In this document: positions 1 through 11,600 of the stretch, piece by piece
Layout of the letters: each line of letters starts with the position of its first letter
Position numbering within the stretch: position 1 is the first letter of the stretch
Made by a program: the position numbers and the translations under genes
Source of the DNA: Bombyx mori
Taxonomy: Eukaryota > Arthropoda > Insecta > Lepidoptera > Bombycidae
Direction: 5' to 3'
Assembly (NCBI RefSeq): GCF_030269925.1
Contig: NC_085112.1
Location: forward strand, 1,861,501 to 1,925,500
Length of the DNA: 64,000 nucleotides
Notes under the pieces: model-generated
The model's input: the letters and a program-made list of their open reading frames with translations, nothing else
Databases searched by the model: none
Told to the model about the DNA's origin: nothing

Positions 1-356
1 AATATTTTGAGTAATTTATTTTTTATTATGTTTTTTATTCATATTCATTCAATTTTTTCAATTTAATTCCTTATGATTAACAACAAATATTGTATAACTA
101 TAGATAATTATACATAAGTTAGCTATATTGTACCTTGCACATCGGTGGGGAAAATGGATAAGAGCTTTTTAAATCACAACAATATAATCCCCATCAAATT
201 GTTTTATTTATTAAATACATGTCAGATTCGGTAAAATGGTCTGCACAAACCACACTGGAGCAATTAGGTTTGAAATAATTGTTGCTTCTTTTTTCTTTTA
301 TTACTCTGTTGTTAAATCTGTAAAAATGTAAAAACAAATTCCAGTTTACAGATTTC
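1..356. other. AT-rich intergenic DNA
   Basis: No gene, repeat or RNA that I recognise; short ORFs only. Confidence 0.5.
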
Positions 357-808
357 ACTTCGCCGTCCGTTGTACAGACGTCTGTTGCATTCGTATCTGA
401 TCTAGCGATACACGGGGTGTTCGAATCCCAGGCGGGTACCAATTTTTCTAATGAAATACGCACTTAACAAATGTTCACAATTGACTTCCACGGTGAACGA
501 ATAACATCGTGTAATAAAAATCAAACCTGCAAAATAATTTGCGTAATTACTGGTTGTAGGACCTCTTGTGAGTCCGCACGAGTAGGTACCACCACCCCAC
601 CTATTTCTGCCGTGAAGCAGTAATGCGTTTCGGTTTGAAGAGTGGAGCAGCCGTTGTAACTATACTTGAGACCTTAGAAGTATATCTCAAGATGGGTGGC
701 GCAAATGCGCAAATGACAGCGTAAATAGGCTGTAGATGTCTATGGGCTCCAGTATAACCACTTAACTCCAGGTGGGTTGTGAGCTCGTCCACCCATCTAA
801 GCAATAAA
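357..808 (+). repeat. Bm1 SINE, nearly full length
   Basis: The tRNA-related head with its B-box-like GTTCGAATCC is near 419-428. It is followed by the body that recurs throughout the window (GTGAGTCCGCACG, GTGAAGCAGTAATGCGTTTC, TGGGCTCCAGT) and an A-rich end near 800. This is the most complete forward copy and the reference for the other Bm1 entries. Confidence 0.85.
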
Positions 809-1359
809 AAATAAAAAAATATGTGACTCCACTACACTTGTTCTGAAATAGCCCTATTTCATCCTTGTCTTGCATGTAACCGTTATTATGTGTGCGAAAG
901 AAATAACTGCGAAGCAAAATAATAGGATTTAATTTCTTGAAGTACTAATTTGGTAAGAATAACTGATTTATTTCAAATATTTATCACTATCTGTTAATAA
1001 AAATTATAAAACTTACCAAAAATACTAAATTTCATGTTGTTTTCTCTTTATAAGCGTGTTTTTTACATCTTTTTACAGCGCATTTTATGATCGTTTCCAC
1101 TCGACGGTCGGCGTGACACTGACGGCAAAACAGTGCTTAATATGAATCTAAGCACTGTTTTGTTTGGTTACTTTCGACGCCTTTACGCGGGATCTAGTGG
1201 TAACATATCGATGCTCACGGGGCTCAAACCTGATGACTATTTTAAGACTATGTTAAGAGTATCGAATGCTTTCATTAAAAATATATAAAAATAAACGCAT
1301 TAATTAGTGAGGTAAAATGTATTATTAGACAACAGGTATAAACAACGAAACCTCTAGAA
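809..1359. other. intergenic DNA with a LINE-tail-like scrap
   Basis: No gene seen. Bases around 1212-1240 (GCTCACGGGGCTCAAACCTG) recur at about 60750, so this is a dispersed repeat fragment. The hairpin at 1127-1161 is listed separately. Confidence 0.4.
1127..1161. other. perfect 13-bp hairpin
   Basis: The left arm AAAACAGTGCTTA (1127-1139) is the exact reverse complement of the right arm TAAGCACTGTTTT (1149-1161), with a 9-nt loop. No surrounding element was recognised. It could be an RNA hairpin, a remnant of a foldback element, or chance. Confidence 0.6.
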
Positions 1360-1709
1360 CAGGGATGGGCAAATATTTTGATAGTCGGGCCACATTGCAG
1401 ATGAAAATTTGACCTCGGGCCAAACAGTTTTTTTTTCAAATTTTATATTGTGCGACTATTATACATACTTGTAATTGTTCAATTATCATAATATTTTCGA
1501 TCAGGAGGTGCTGAAAAGAGCGGTTGTCCGGGAGAAAATTTTTGCTCCCACCGGCTCTAATAACGTGTATAAGTATTGCTTAATATTTTATCTAAAGAAA
1601 TTTATGCACCAATTTATGTTAGACAAAAACTAATATTTGTGTTTTTAATAATAATATATTCAATGCTTCACGGGCCAGACCAAATTCTACCGCCATTTGC
1701 CCAGGCCTG
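1360..1709. mobile_element. hAT-type non-autonomous DNA transposon
   Basis: The left end begins CAGGGATGGGCAAAT; the reverse complement of the right end begins CAGGCCTGGGCAAAT. An 8-bp direct repeat CTCTAGAA flanks both sides (1352-1359 and 1710-1717). CAG-type inverted ends with an 8-bp target duplication are hallmarks of the hAT superfamily. At 350 bp with no ORF, it depends on a transposase made elsewhere. Confidence 0.85.
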
Positions 1710-1717
1710 CTCTAGAA

Positions 1718-2239
1718 CCTACTGAAAGACCTTGGCTCTAGAGCCGGTTTTTATCAAATTTGATTAAACTAGGAGGGGAATGCTGAGGATAGACGTGGAT
1801 GTTATGTGCATTTAAAGGGTCTCCCTAAACCCACACCAGGGTCAAAATTCCAGTGGGATTCTTCAGATAATTTCCTCTCTCTGCAACTCGATGGACCGGA
1901 CATCCGTAGTGTGTGAACTAAGATTTTCGTCTCAACGATATATTGTTTTTTTTTTTAATAAAATGTATATTTTGTTTTAATATATTATAGCATTAGCTAA
2001 GGTTCTGTAGGCGCGCTGTGGAACTCGGTCGGACGTGATTATAAGATGTATAAAAATATTTTAGATACTTCTTTGATTGTACTAATTGAAATCAATAAAA
2101 AATCCATAACATATCACTGCTTGTTAATGCATTATCATTATGATTCATATTTCGCAACTTTAGAATTGAAGTGGCTGAATCCAAAATTCTTATTTCTTTG
2201 TAAACTTAAAAAAATATATGTTCAGTTTCGATTTTAATA
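1718..2239. other. intergenic DNA, nothing identified
   Basis: AT-rich, with a small plus-strand ORF of no recognisable family (2046-2237). I see no supported gene. Confidence 0.4.
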
Positions 2240-2460
2240 ATCTATATCTATACTAATATTATAAAGAGGAAAGATTTGTTTGTTTGTTTGTTTCGAATAG
2301 GCTCCGAAACTACTGGACCGATTTGAAAAATTCTTTTTCCATTAGAAGCCGACATTGTCCCTGATGAACATAGGCTACTTTTTTTTATTTATTTTTGTTT
2401 TTATTTTTTTGGTTTCATGTGTGTTTTAATGTTTCCGAAGCGAAGCGAGGGCGGGTCGCT
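2240..2460 (-). repeat. dispersed lepidopteran repeat ('TATACTAATATTATAAAGAGG' family)
   Basis: It carries the TATACTAATATTATAAAG end, the phrase ACTGGACCGATTTG and a GCGAAGCGAGGGCGGG end. Relatives lie at 9215-9495, 39112-39335, 45825-46165 and 62060-62320. The superfamily is not assigned here. Confidence 0.55.
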
Positions 2461-2550
2461 ATTTAAGCCATAAAGGCGCATACCTTAAAGTTTAAAGGCC
2501 ATTTTATTTTTAAGACGAGATTATGAATTTTAAGTTTATCGGCAGCGTAA

Positions 2551-2554
2551 TAGT

Positions 2555-2597
<43 letters not shown>

Positions 2598-5500
2598 TTT
2601 GGGAAACAAACAGTACAATACAAAAAATAAATATTTAAAAAAATATAGCTAAAACAATAACCAAATATGTTTCCACAATCAAAATCACTTATAAGTAGAC
2701 AGTGAACAAGAAGAGAAATTTAGAAATTTAAATTACAAAAAAACAAAAGCAACACAATACGCACATATCATTTTATACATTAACTTACACTATAAAACTA
2801 CAACACTTATCGGGCCAAATCACCCTATAAACACTCCAAAACAGCTTTTCTATATGCTACAAGTGACAAGCAAAAGATGTCAGCATTAGAGAACTTAGCA
2901 TCATACAACCTACAAGATCTACGGACAAAAGAGTTAGAAGCATATTTCGTTCGAGCCGTGGACATGTGGAAGGTCTGTTTAGAACGCGCGGAAATACGAC
3001 TACATTTAAATGTAATTTTGGAAAGAAGATAGCTAGAATCAATCTCGTTATTTATTATTTTATATAAAAACATTTGATCCCTCAGTAGCCTGCGATCGAC
3101 TAGAGAGACAAATTCTGTCGGTTCTGGAGAGTTAAAGCGACGACAATGGTATAAAAGATGCCTAAAAAACCTTTTTTGGACTCTTTCTAGTCGCTGAATA
3201 TAAATATTATATTGGGGGTTCCATGTGACGGAGCCATATTCCAATATAGACCGTACAAAACTGTTGTACAACAGAATCAAAGTAGATGGTCTTTTAAAGT
3301 CTTTACCAACTCTAAGTATGAAGCCTAAGATTCGAAAAGCCTTATTTACTATTTCGTTAACATGAAAATCAAAAATCAAACTGGAATCCAAATAAATACC
3401 CAAATCACGAACAACTGTAGTGCGTACCAAAGTTTGACCATTAATAGAATAGTCATACAAGATATTCGATCTTCCACGTGAGAATGTTATAATAGTACAC
3501 TTATTAGTATTCACTGTGAGTAAGTTATTTTGACAGTAAACAAATAAGTTGTTCAAATCATCCTGTAATTCCAAACAGTCGTTTAAGGACTTTATAACTT
3601 TATATACTTTTTTGTCATCAGCGTACATAATGAATTTGGATTTCTTGAAAACATTCGAAACGTCATTGACATATATATTAAATAACATAGGACCGAGATG
3701 AGAGCCCTGAGGAACTCCCGAGGGAACAGGTGCAAATGATGAACAAAAACCATTGAAAGTCACAGCCTGACTGCGATCTCTAACATAAGACTCGAGCCAT
3801 CGCAGCAAATCACCGTGGACCCCAAGTCCATGCAATTTCTCAATCAAAATGTCAAAATTTATTCGATCGAACGCTTTGGAATAATCCGTGTACACCACAT
3901 CAACCTGATGACCATCCTCCATGGAGCTCAATACATAATCCAAAAACTCACAGAGGTTTGTCTCAGTAGATCTATGGCTTATAAAACCATGTTGTTGCTC
4001 TATAATATGAGGCCTAATCAATGGAAATAAAAAATCATAAACTATACGTTCAAACATCTTAGGGATGGCACAAATTTTAGAAATTGGTCTGTAGTTAGCT
4101 ATGTTATGTTTATCACCGCTCTTAAAGACTGGCACCACGAACGACCGCTTCCAAATACGGGGCATAACACCAGTTGATAATGAGTGATTAAAAAGAAGAT
4201 GCAAAGGGTAACACAGCTGAGCGTAACATTGTCGCAAAAAAACAGGCGGAATACCATCCGGACCAGCACCCTTGGAAATATCAAGATTTTTCAAATATTG
4301 CTTGACTTTACCCACCGAAATAAAAAATGAAGAAATATCTACACAGTTAAGGTCGTAAGAAGCAGGGGTATAACTTAACGATGATGCTGACTGTGTATTG
4401 TTAGTTAAAAAGGCAGAACCAAAATGAACATTAAATAAATTACATATTTCAGAACCATCAGATGAGCACCTATCATTGAAGAACAATTCGTTAGGAAAAT
4501 CCCCAGCACTCCTCTTGGATTTAACAAATCTCCAAAATTGCTTACTGCACTTCAAGATATCATCCTCACACTTTGTTATGTGTGCATTGTAACAGCAAAT
4601 TTTTAAGGCTTTTTGTCTTTCACGAAGAACAGAAAAACTTGAATAGTCGGCCAATCGACCATAACATTTCCATTTCCTGTGAAATTTTCTTTTTTCTTTA
4701 ATCAACTTGATTAAAGCAGAGGAGTACCAGTAAGGGAAATTGGAGTTACCTCTTACGACCTTCACAGGCACATTATCAGAAATAATCTTGTCTAAGATTT
4801 CATGAAACTTGCCCACGGCCATGTCGACATCTAAATTCATAAAAGATTGTTTCCAATCAATTTTCGAAAGTTCCTCGTTAATAATAGAGTAGTCACTTTT
4901 ATGGAAAAGCAATATGGACCGGCCAGGAGAACGTAGGGGTCTCACGTCTAACCCCTGAATCTGAATATCTAAGGCTGGATGATGATCATCCTCAGATACA
5001 AGAGGAAGGGACGAACGAACAACCTTACAAGCACAATTACTTATTACTAAATCTAAGCATCTTTTATTTATATTAGAAATCGAATTAAATTGTTTAAAAC
5101 TATTAAAAGCTAAAAAATTAGAAAGACCAAAGACAAGTGAGTCCCACCGATCACCATTCAAGAGTCTAGCAGGTCCATCAACACCGATCAGCTCCCAAGA
5201 AGCATTCCTTATATTGAAATCGCCGACGCACAAAAATTCGTCACCGGGATTAGTAATAATTGTATCAGAAATATCCTCAAAAAAACCAATTTCATCTTCA
5301 AACTGAGAGGAACATTGAGGAAAATAGCAACAGTAAAGATGGAGTAGTTTACTAACGTTATTGTGCTTAATATTTATTTTTATCGAAATAATATCAGCTG
5401 ATCGGTTTCTGTTGGAAGGGAGACAGGTTAAATTAAAAACGGTAATTCCTCTACGCACAGCAATAAGTACCCCGCCACCCAAAGAATCATTTCGAGAGTT

Positions 5501-5668
5501 ATAGTTCCGATCGCAACGGTAAACAACAAAACGCTCATCAAACAGCTCCGAGTCATAAATACCCGGCATTAACCATGTCTCACTAAGACATATTATATCA
5601 TTATCACATAAAATAATGTTTCTATAAAACAAATTAGTTTTACTACGTAAACCACGTATTTTGTCTAT
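2551..5668 (-). mobile_element. Jockey-superfamily non-LTR retrotransposon, copy 1 (5'-truncated)
   Basis: This LINE reads on the minus strand. Its 3' end is a run of about 13 TTTA units on the plus strand (about 2551-2602), the usual short-repeat tail. The body encodes endonuclease and reverse transcriptase. The 5' end stops inside the first endonuclease motif: codons for IRGLRSKTN are readable, then TGA at 5669-5671. No ORF1 (Gag-like) is present. A second, nearly identical copy lies at 26027-28662 in the opposite orientation. Confidence 0.85.
2825..5632 (-). pseudogene. LINE ORF2 remnant: AP-like endonuclease plus reverse transcriptase, 935 aa
   Basis: The order is an EEP endonuclease (CLSETW, then GDFNI, then DDHHPALDI), a linker, and reverse transcriptase with YRPIS, DYSKAFDRINFD, SGVPQGSHLGPMLFN and the catalytic MYADD. 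A thumb-like C-terminal part contains LEYGSVTWNP. The protein would nick target DNA and prime reverse transcription. The apparent start is a TTG inside the endonuclease, not a real start. The frame continues upstream to 5668 and then meets a stop, so the N-terminus is missing. The last codons are also changed: copy 2 ends KGDLAR, whereas here the AAG codon reads TAG, cutting six residues. The long frame is otherwise intact, so insertion is probably recent. Clade within the Jockey/CR1 group is not resolved. Confidence 0.85.
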
Positions 5669-5674
5669 TCATAT

Positions 5675-6800
5675 TTCTAATGTCAATAAATCAGTATGTG
5701 TCTATTTATTACTGGAGAGTATGTTTCAATTATTGAACAATAAGAAATAAATATATATATATATATATATAAAAATAAATATCTTATTCAGGATTTGTTT
5801 TTTTTTCTTTGGGCCAATGGGAATAATTAATAAGTGTACTAGTATGCAGTAAGCCTATATAAAGAGATTTCGTGAGTTCATGAACAGTAACTCTGATTAA
5901 TCTAAGACTAAACGGACTGGAACTTTGATAATTGTACAAGTTAATATAGTCTTCGGACTAAATTCACTAATCAATATTTCAATCGTTTGTACTATTTTTC
6001 TAAGTAAATATGTACTTAGCGTTTTGACGATGAAGAAATAACATAATTTATAAAAAGAATAGTTTAAAAAAACTAACAAAATATGCTTTTATAAAAAATC
6101 CAACTAAAAAATAGAAAATAAATTTGAATTAAAAATAGTGTAAGAAAATATTATTTTATTATTGATCGTTTCTGCAACAAATTGGTCATGCACTTGGGAT
6201 TGAAGAACGGAAGGGCAGTCTTCATACAATACAAAAATAAATTTTATAAAAATATTTAAGTAAGCGTCCCGAGGGGGAGGGTGCTCCGCACTAAATGCTT
6301 CACTTTTCCCCCTTTGCCTTTTCATGAGTTCTTTCTCATGCTAGGTTTGGACGTGGCTTGTTGAGCGACAGGTTTTAATCGGTTCGACTCAGACATAACC
6401 GCCCACCATCCCCACTGGAGGGCGTAAGTCCGGCGATTTAGTTCTATCAAAAAAAAAGTAGGGATGGTAATCTAAGATCGATTATCAATCACTATTATGC
6501 AATGAATCGTTTTTATGACAAAATCGAAATTGGTTTAATTTTTTTATTTGATGAAGAAAGCTAACATTGCTAAAATTTAGGTATAAATAAAAATATAATT
6601 AAAAAAATGCGTGATTGTGATTTTTGGGTGTCTGTTTATAATATGGGGTCGATTGAGCCTTGCTATCATCTATATTCCAGCTGACAGGAGGTCATCAGCT
6701 CATCACATCAGCTCTGCAAACCTACTACCCTGCACATCGACACCTGCGTACTTTTATACCATCAGATAAAGCAATAAATAAAAAACTTGCCTCTTAAAAA
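5675..6800. other. intergenic DNA with an unassigned GC-richer repeat
   Basis: A (TA)n run lies at about 5752-5771. Around 6290-6440 a GC-richer stretch (CATAACCGCCCACC, GGAGGGCGTAAGTCCGG) ends in an A-run and looks like the 3' part of a retroposon. I see no gene. Confidence 0.35.
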
Positions 6801-6802
6801 GC

Positions 6803-8668
6803 TTTATTCAAATTTAACATTGCCCCCAAACTAGGTACATACAGTAATAAATCTAGCAAAACTAAACAGTCATTTAACCATTTGACAAACAGAACAATCA
6901 TTTTTAAATTGACTTGTTGCTACTCATTCTAGGACCGTGACTGTTCGGGAATTATCTCCATCTCTCTCTTAAGGCCAGCGTTAGAGGAGAATACTCATTT
7001 AGTTACAAACAATACAAGATGTATGCGTTCGAACTGGGTTCTAATGTACATATTATTATGTACTTCAGTAGAAATGCGAGTCATTTTAATAAGTTTTTTA
7101 ACCCTGTACCTTCTAGCGGAGACTCATCTAGATATTCGTTAAAGCTTTCTTTAAGCTAACGTCGACATAATATATTATGTTGATAAAATATGTCGAGTGT
7201 AAGTTTAAGATAGATAACATGAAAATAATTGCCAGAATTCATTTATTTAAAAATTATCAGAAACAAGACTCAACTCAAACAAAAAAACAGAGAGGAATGG
7301 TACATTTAATTAAATTCATGTTTTATTTTTGTGTCCGTCTGAGTTTGTGTTCGCTTTCCAGAATAGTTTAAACAAACGCTTATTTATGTAGATAGTTAAC
7401 TTAGTAACTTTCAGTACAGTTCGGAAATGTATCAGAAATGTCTGATTAAATACATTGATGAGCAGAATTATAATTTATAAAGATAATTTATAAATATATA
7501 AATATAAGAGTTATATATTCTTTTTTTGTACATTTTTCATACAACAGGGATGTGTTGAATTAATCTAGGCTATATATATTAGTTAAGGCATTACATAATA
7601 TAATCTAAACTATATCTAAAGTGTGCGTAATATAATTATTTTTACTTCTAAATAATAATAAAAGGCATTTTTATGGCAAAACGTTTTGTAAAATCTACTT
7701 CTTACATTAAAATGTATTTCATTCACTGACATTTGTAATTTCTAATACAATATAAAGTTTTTTTTTCACTTTAGATCATTGACTTCATTCAGTATTGTCA
7801 CAAGCTGATCGAAATTCGTTGTTACGTCTTACAACCAATTGCATTTTTAAGTAGGTATTTATTTTTAAGTATTTAATCACTGTGTTCTGAGAATAATTGA
7901 AGCCTGATAAATCACTGCCCTATCGAGAACAATTGAGGCAGTCTAAAAGCAATTAAAGTTTAAAAAATTAAGGGTACATAGTATACATATATATGTTTAT
8001 TGTACTAAATTGTTTTTTGTCAATCCCAAAATACATATTAGAAGTTATATTTTTAAACGTTTGACATTTTAAATATTATTGTTTATATGTTATCGAAAGG
8101 TAGAACATCTAAATTGTTCTAGGATTGTTCTTTGTTAAGATATAAGTTTTCACGCTAAGTTAATTTAGTATCGGTCAAAGGCAATTGGTGACTGTTGACA
8201 TAACATTAATGATTAACCAAAATATTCTCCCAGCTACGACTTAAATTAAGTTACAATAATATTATTGCACTAATATTGCTTTTAAATCACTTTACTAATT
8301 CATAAATTTAAATACTTTTTCTCATAAACATTAACTTTATTAAAATATATATAATTCTGCTCACCATGTATCAGAGGTTACGTCGTGATGTTGTCGACCG
8401 TCGTTGCCTGGTTACGCGCAACGATACCTTTCCAACGAGATCATAAAAAGTGACAGTTTCATTGAAACCGTTTTGTAATATTACAGAAGATGAAAAAGCT
8501 AGAGCTTTTTTAAGCAAGCCACTGGTAGACCGACGTCAACAAGCGACAATAAATACTTCATTCATCATGTGTTCACGTGCTTGACTTCCACGTGCCGTAT
8601 TGAGGTAGCAAGTAATGCATGAAATTATAACACCACGACTTTGCCAAGGCTGCGATACATCAGTTTGT
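6803..8668 (-). other. probable 3' UTR and downstream region of FKBP59
   Basis: This stretch follows the FKBP59 stop codon on the minus strand and lacks recognisable repeats. Candidate AATAAA signals (TTTATT on the plus strand) are at 8336-8341 and 6803-6808. The lack of repeats in an otherwise repeat-filled region fits a long 3' UTR, but transcript evidence is needed. Confidence 0.35.
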
Positions 8669-11600
8669 TTACATGTTCTCGAACTGTCCGTCTCGGTTTA
8701 ACATGAGAATGTTAGGGTTTTCCTTTTCGAATTCTGTAGGTTTCCTGTGACGTTGTTCGTCTGTCCACTCCCCTTCACCGATCCCCCACTCCCCCACTTT
8801 CTCCCCTATCACGTCTATCTCCGCTTTAGCTCTTTGTCTCTCCACCTTTAAGAGCAAATTTATTCAAATTATTTAGTGTAAACTATGGTATCATTGGCAC
8901 GCACTCACATTCCATTATTATTAACAATCTGACTTAAAAGTTAGTTCCAATTTATGTATCTTATGGTACACATTTTATTAAATGTATGTATTAGTGCCAA
9001 TGTTATACTGCCAAATTTTGTCATTGTTAGCAATCACGACAGGGGGATAATAAACATAAAAACTTTAAAGAATCAATCGCAGACATACACGTCTACATAA
9101 AAGTCCTGTTATCTTCAAGAAAGAAATAGTTGCACAGAAACAAAACGCCAACATTGAGGACTGAGTGATCATCGACGCCGCAGGTGCCCAAATAAATTTC
9201 ACTCCAATCTTTATATAAACATGAATTGCTGTTCGTTAGTCTCGCTAAAACTCGAGAACGGCTGGACCGATTTGGCTAAATTTGGTCTTGAATTATTTGT
9301 GGAAGTCCAGAGAAGGTTTAAAAGGTAGATAAATATGAAAATGCTCGGAATTAAATAAAAATAACAATTTTGTTTTTCCTTGGATGTGTCTCCCGTCGGA
9401 CGGATTCCTTTTGTTTGTTTTAAGTTTATTTTATACAAAAGTTTAGGTCTTTTATTTATCGAACTACACTACGAAGTCTGCCGGGTCAGCTAGTTTAAAA
9501 TAAAAAAAACATGCAATCGAAAAGTGTATGTAGAGGGAGCGCGAACCTGTTACCTCGTTGTCGTGCTTCGCAAACTTGTCGAACATATTCGCGTACAGCT
9601 GCTTCTCTTTCCTCTTCTGTTTCTCTATTGCAGCTCTACAAACTATTATCTGATTGGCTGCTGCCTGAGAGAAATAATTATTCATAAAATCCTGAAGGTG
9701 GAATAATATCATATCGAGGGGTAAAAAGTTATTTGGTTTAAGCGACATTTATCTTCGTAATCAAAAGTGCGTTTTACTTGGCGAACTTCAATTAAGATTA
9801 CTCTATTTAAATAGCTGAAGAAGTTATTATGATACTTTATCCAAATTTTAAACTTTAAATGGCTCTCCTGTAGAGTTGCAAAAATGTCGCTTATACTATA
9901 AAAGCCTTTTACCCCTCCATGTAATAAAAATCTAAGCCAAAAATATTTAACTTGTATACTATTTACTATACAATTGAGGCATAAACCTCAACACGATGGG
10001 TAGGTGGCGCCACACACGTTGCAATATCTATGGACTCCGATAACCACTCAATACCAGGTGGGCTGTGAGCTAGTTCACAAGCCTATGTGATAAAGAAATC
10101 TAGTGACTAATTAATAAATCAAAGTAGGTAGTCTGTTCTTATAACAGGAAACAAGATTAAAATTATTTAAGAATATTAAAGGCATTTATTTGAATTTAAT
10201 CATAAAACTCGTTTGGCTGGAATACAACATACAACTCATTGTATGTATGTGGTTGTATTACAGAAATTGTCTACAAATATTGCTCAATAAACTCACTTTG
10301 TTCTGTGGTTCAATTTCAATAATCTTTTGGAAGTCTTTTAGTGCCAAATCTGCTTCTCCCAGTCCGAGCAGAGCCTGACCTCTCCTAAAAAGGCCTTTGA
10401 CATTATTCTCGTCAAATTTCAGGGCTTTGGTCGCATGGTCTTTTGCTTCGAAGTGGTGGATTGGAGTCACCTTCAAGTAAACTAGAGCGAGGTTCAGATG
10501 AACTGACAGGAGTATTTCAGTAGCTTTTGTTTTGTTTTCTGCCGTTTCACCAACATCTTCGGGGATATCTGAAAAGTTATTAATAATATTTGTATGTGAG
10601 ACGTTAGTTCCCGGCTCGGTAGTTTGTTTTAGCCGGTTATCGTCGCGACACACACACTGGGTCTGGACAAACCAATCGATCCCTGGTCGGGGATGGCTAC
10701 GGAACTTGCCCAGCAAGATATCCTAGGTCCCCGATGTACGTCTAGGATTCAACAAATTGTGTAAATGCACATACGCACCTGGGACTGGCACTGGAGCTCC
10801 TGGACGCGTGCACTGTTCTAGAATCACTAGGCCTTTGTTAATGAATTATAATTTAACTTCACCCGCGGTCGTCGATTTCGGTTAAGTTTAAATGTTCTAG
10901 ATTCGGTTGCGTGTTGCTCGGCTCCCGTTCGTAATCGATGTGTGTGTGCATGCGATGTAGCTTCGCTGTCATTTGATGGATCCGAACGTGGAGATCGATT
11001 GGCGTTGTAAAATGTCAGATTTAAAATTTGCCGCGAAGACGGCACATACCGCCCACCAAAATACAAGTTATTGGATTTTCCACTAAGTTAAAATGATAAT
11101 GAAAACTAAAGAAATTACTAAAGAAACCTACATCTAAATTAAATTAAAGACAATATAATTTTAATAATTTTAGAATTTTAGTTAATCAGAATAAATAGGT
11201 AGGGGAGCTAACTTCGTTAATGGCCTAGTGTAGGATTTGCCATTGGCTGTACGGACAGTGGCAATACGAACCACGCCATCAGGGCTGGCGTGAAGCTTGG
11301 AGACACGAGCTAAAGGCCAGTGCAACGGCATTGTACTTTCACTCTTAATCAGTACAACAGAACCATCATTCAAAGTTTCGCCCCTTTTGTTCCACTTTGC
11401 TCTCTGAGTTAGGGAATGCAGATACTCGGACTTCCAGCGTTGCCAGAAATGCCGCTGGAAACGTTGAATCAATTGCCAGCGATTCAATCTAGACATCTGA
11501 TCATCCAACAAGTTAGAATCTGGAACGGCGGTAAGTGGTTCCAGAACCAAGAAATGTCCCGGCGTTAAAACGTTCAAATCGTTAGGATCTGAACTCAAAG

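Noticed and set aside
8669..8857. Start of FKBP59 exon 7 as an independent small gene
   Set aside because: An acceptor (TTAAAG) and matching phase join it to exon 6, and the charged tail fits a C-terminus.
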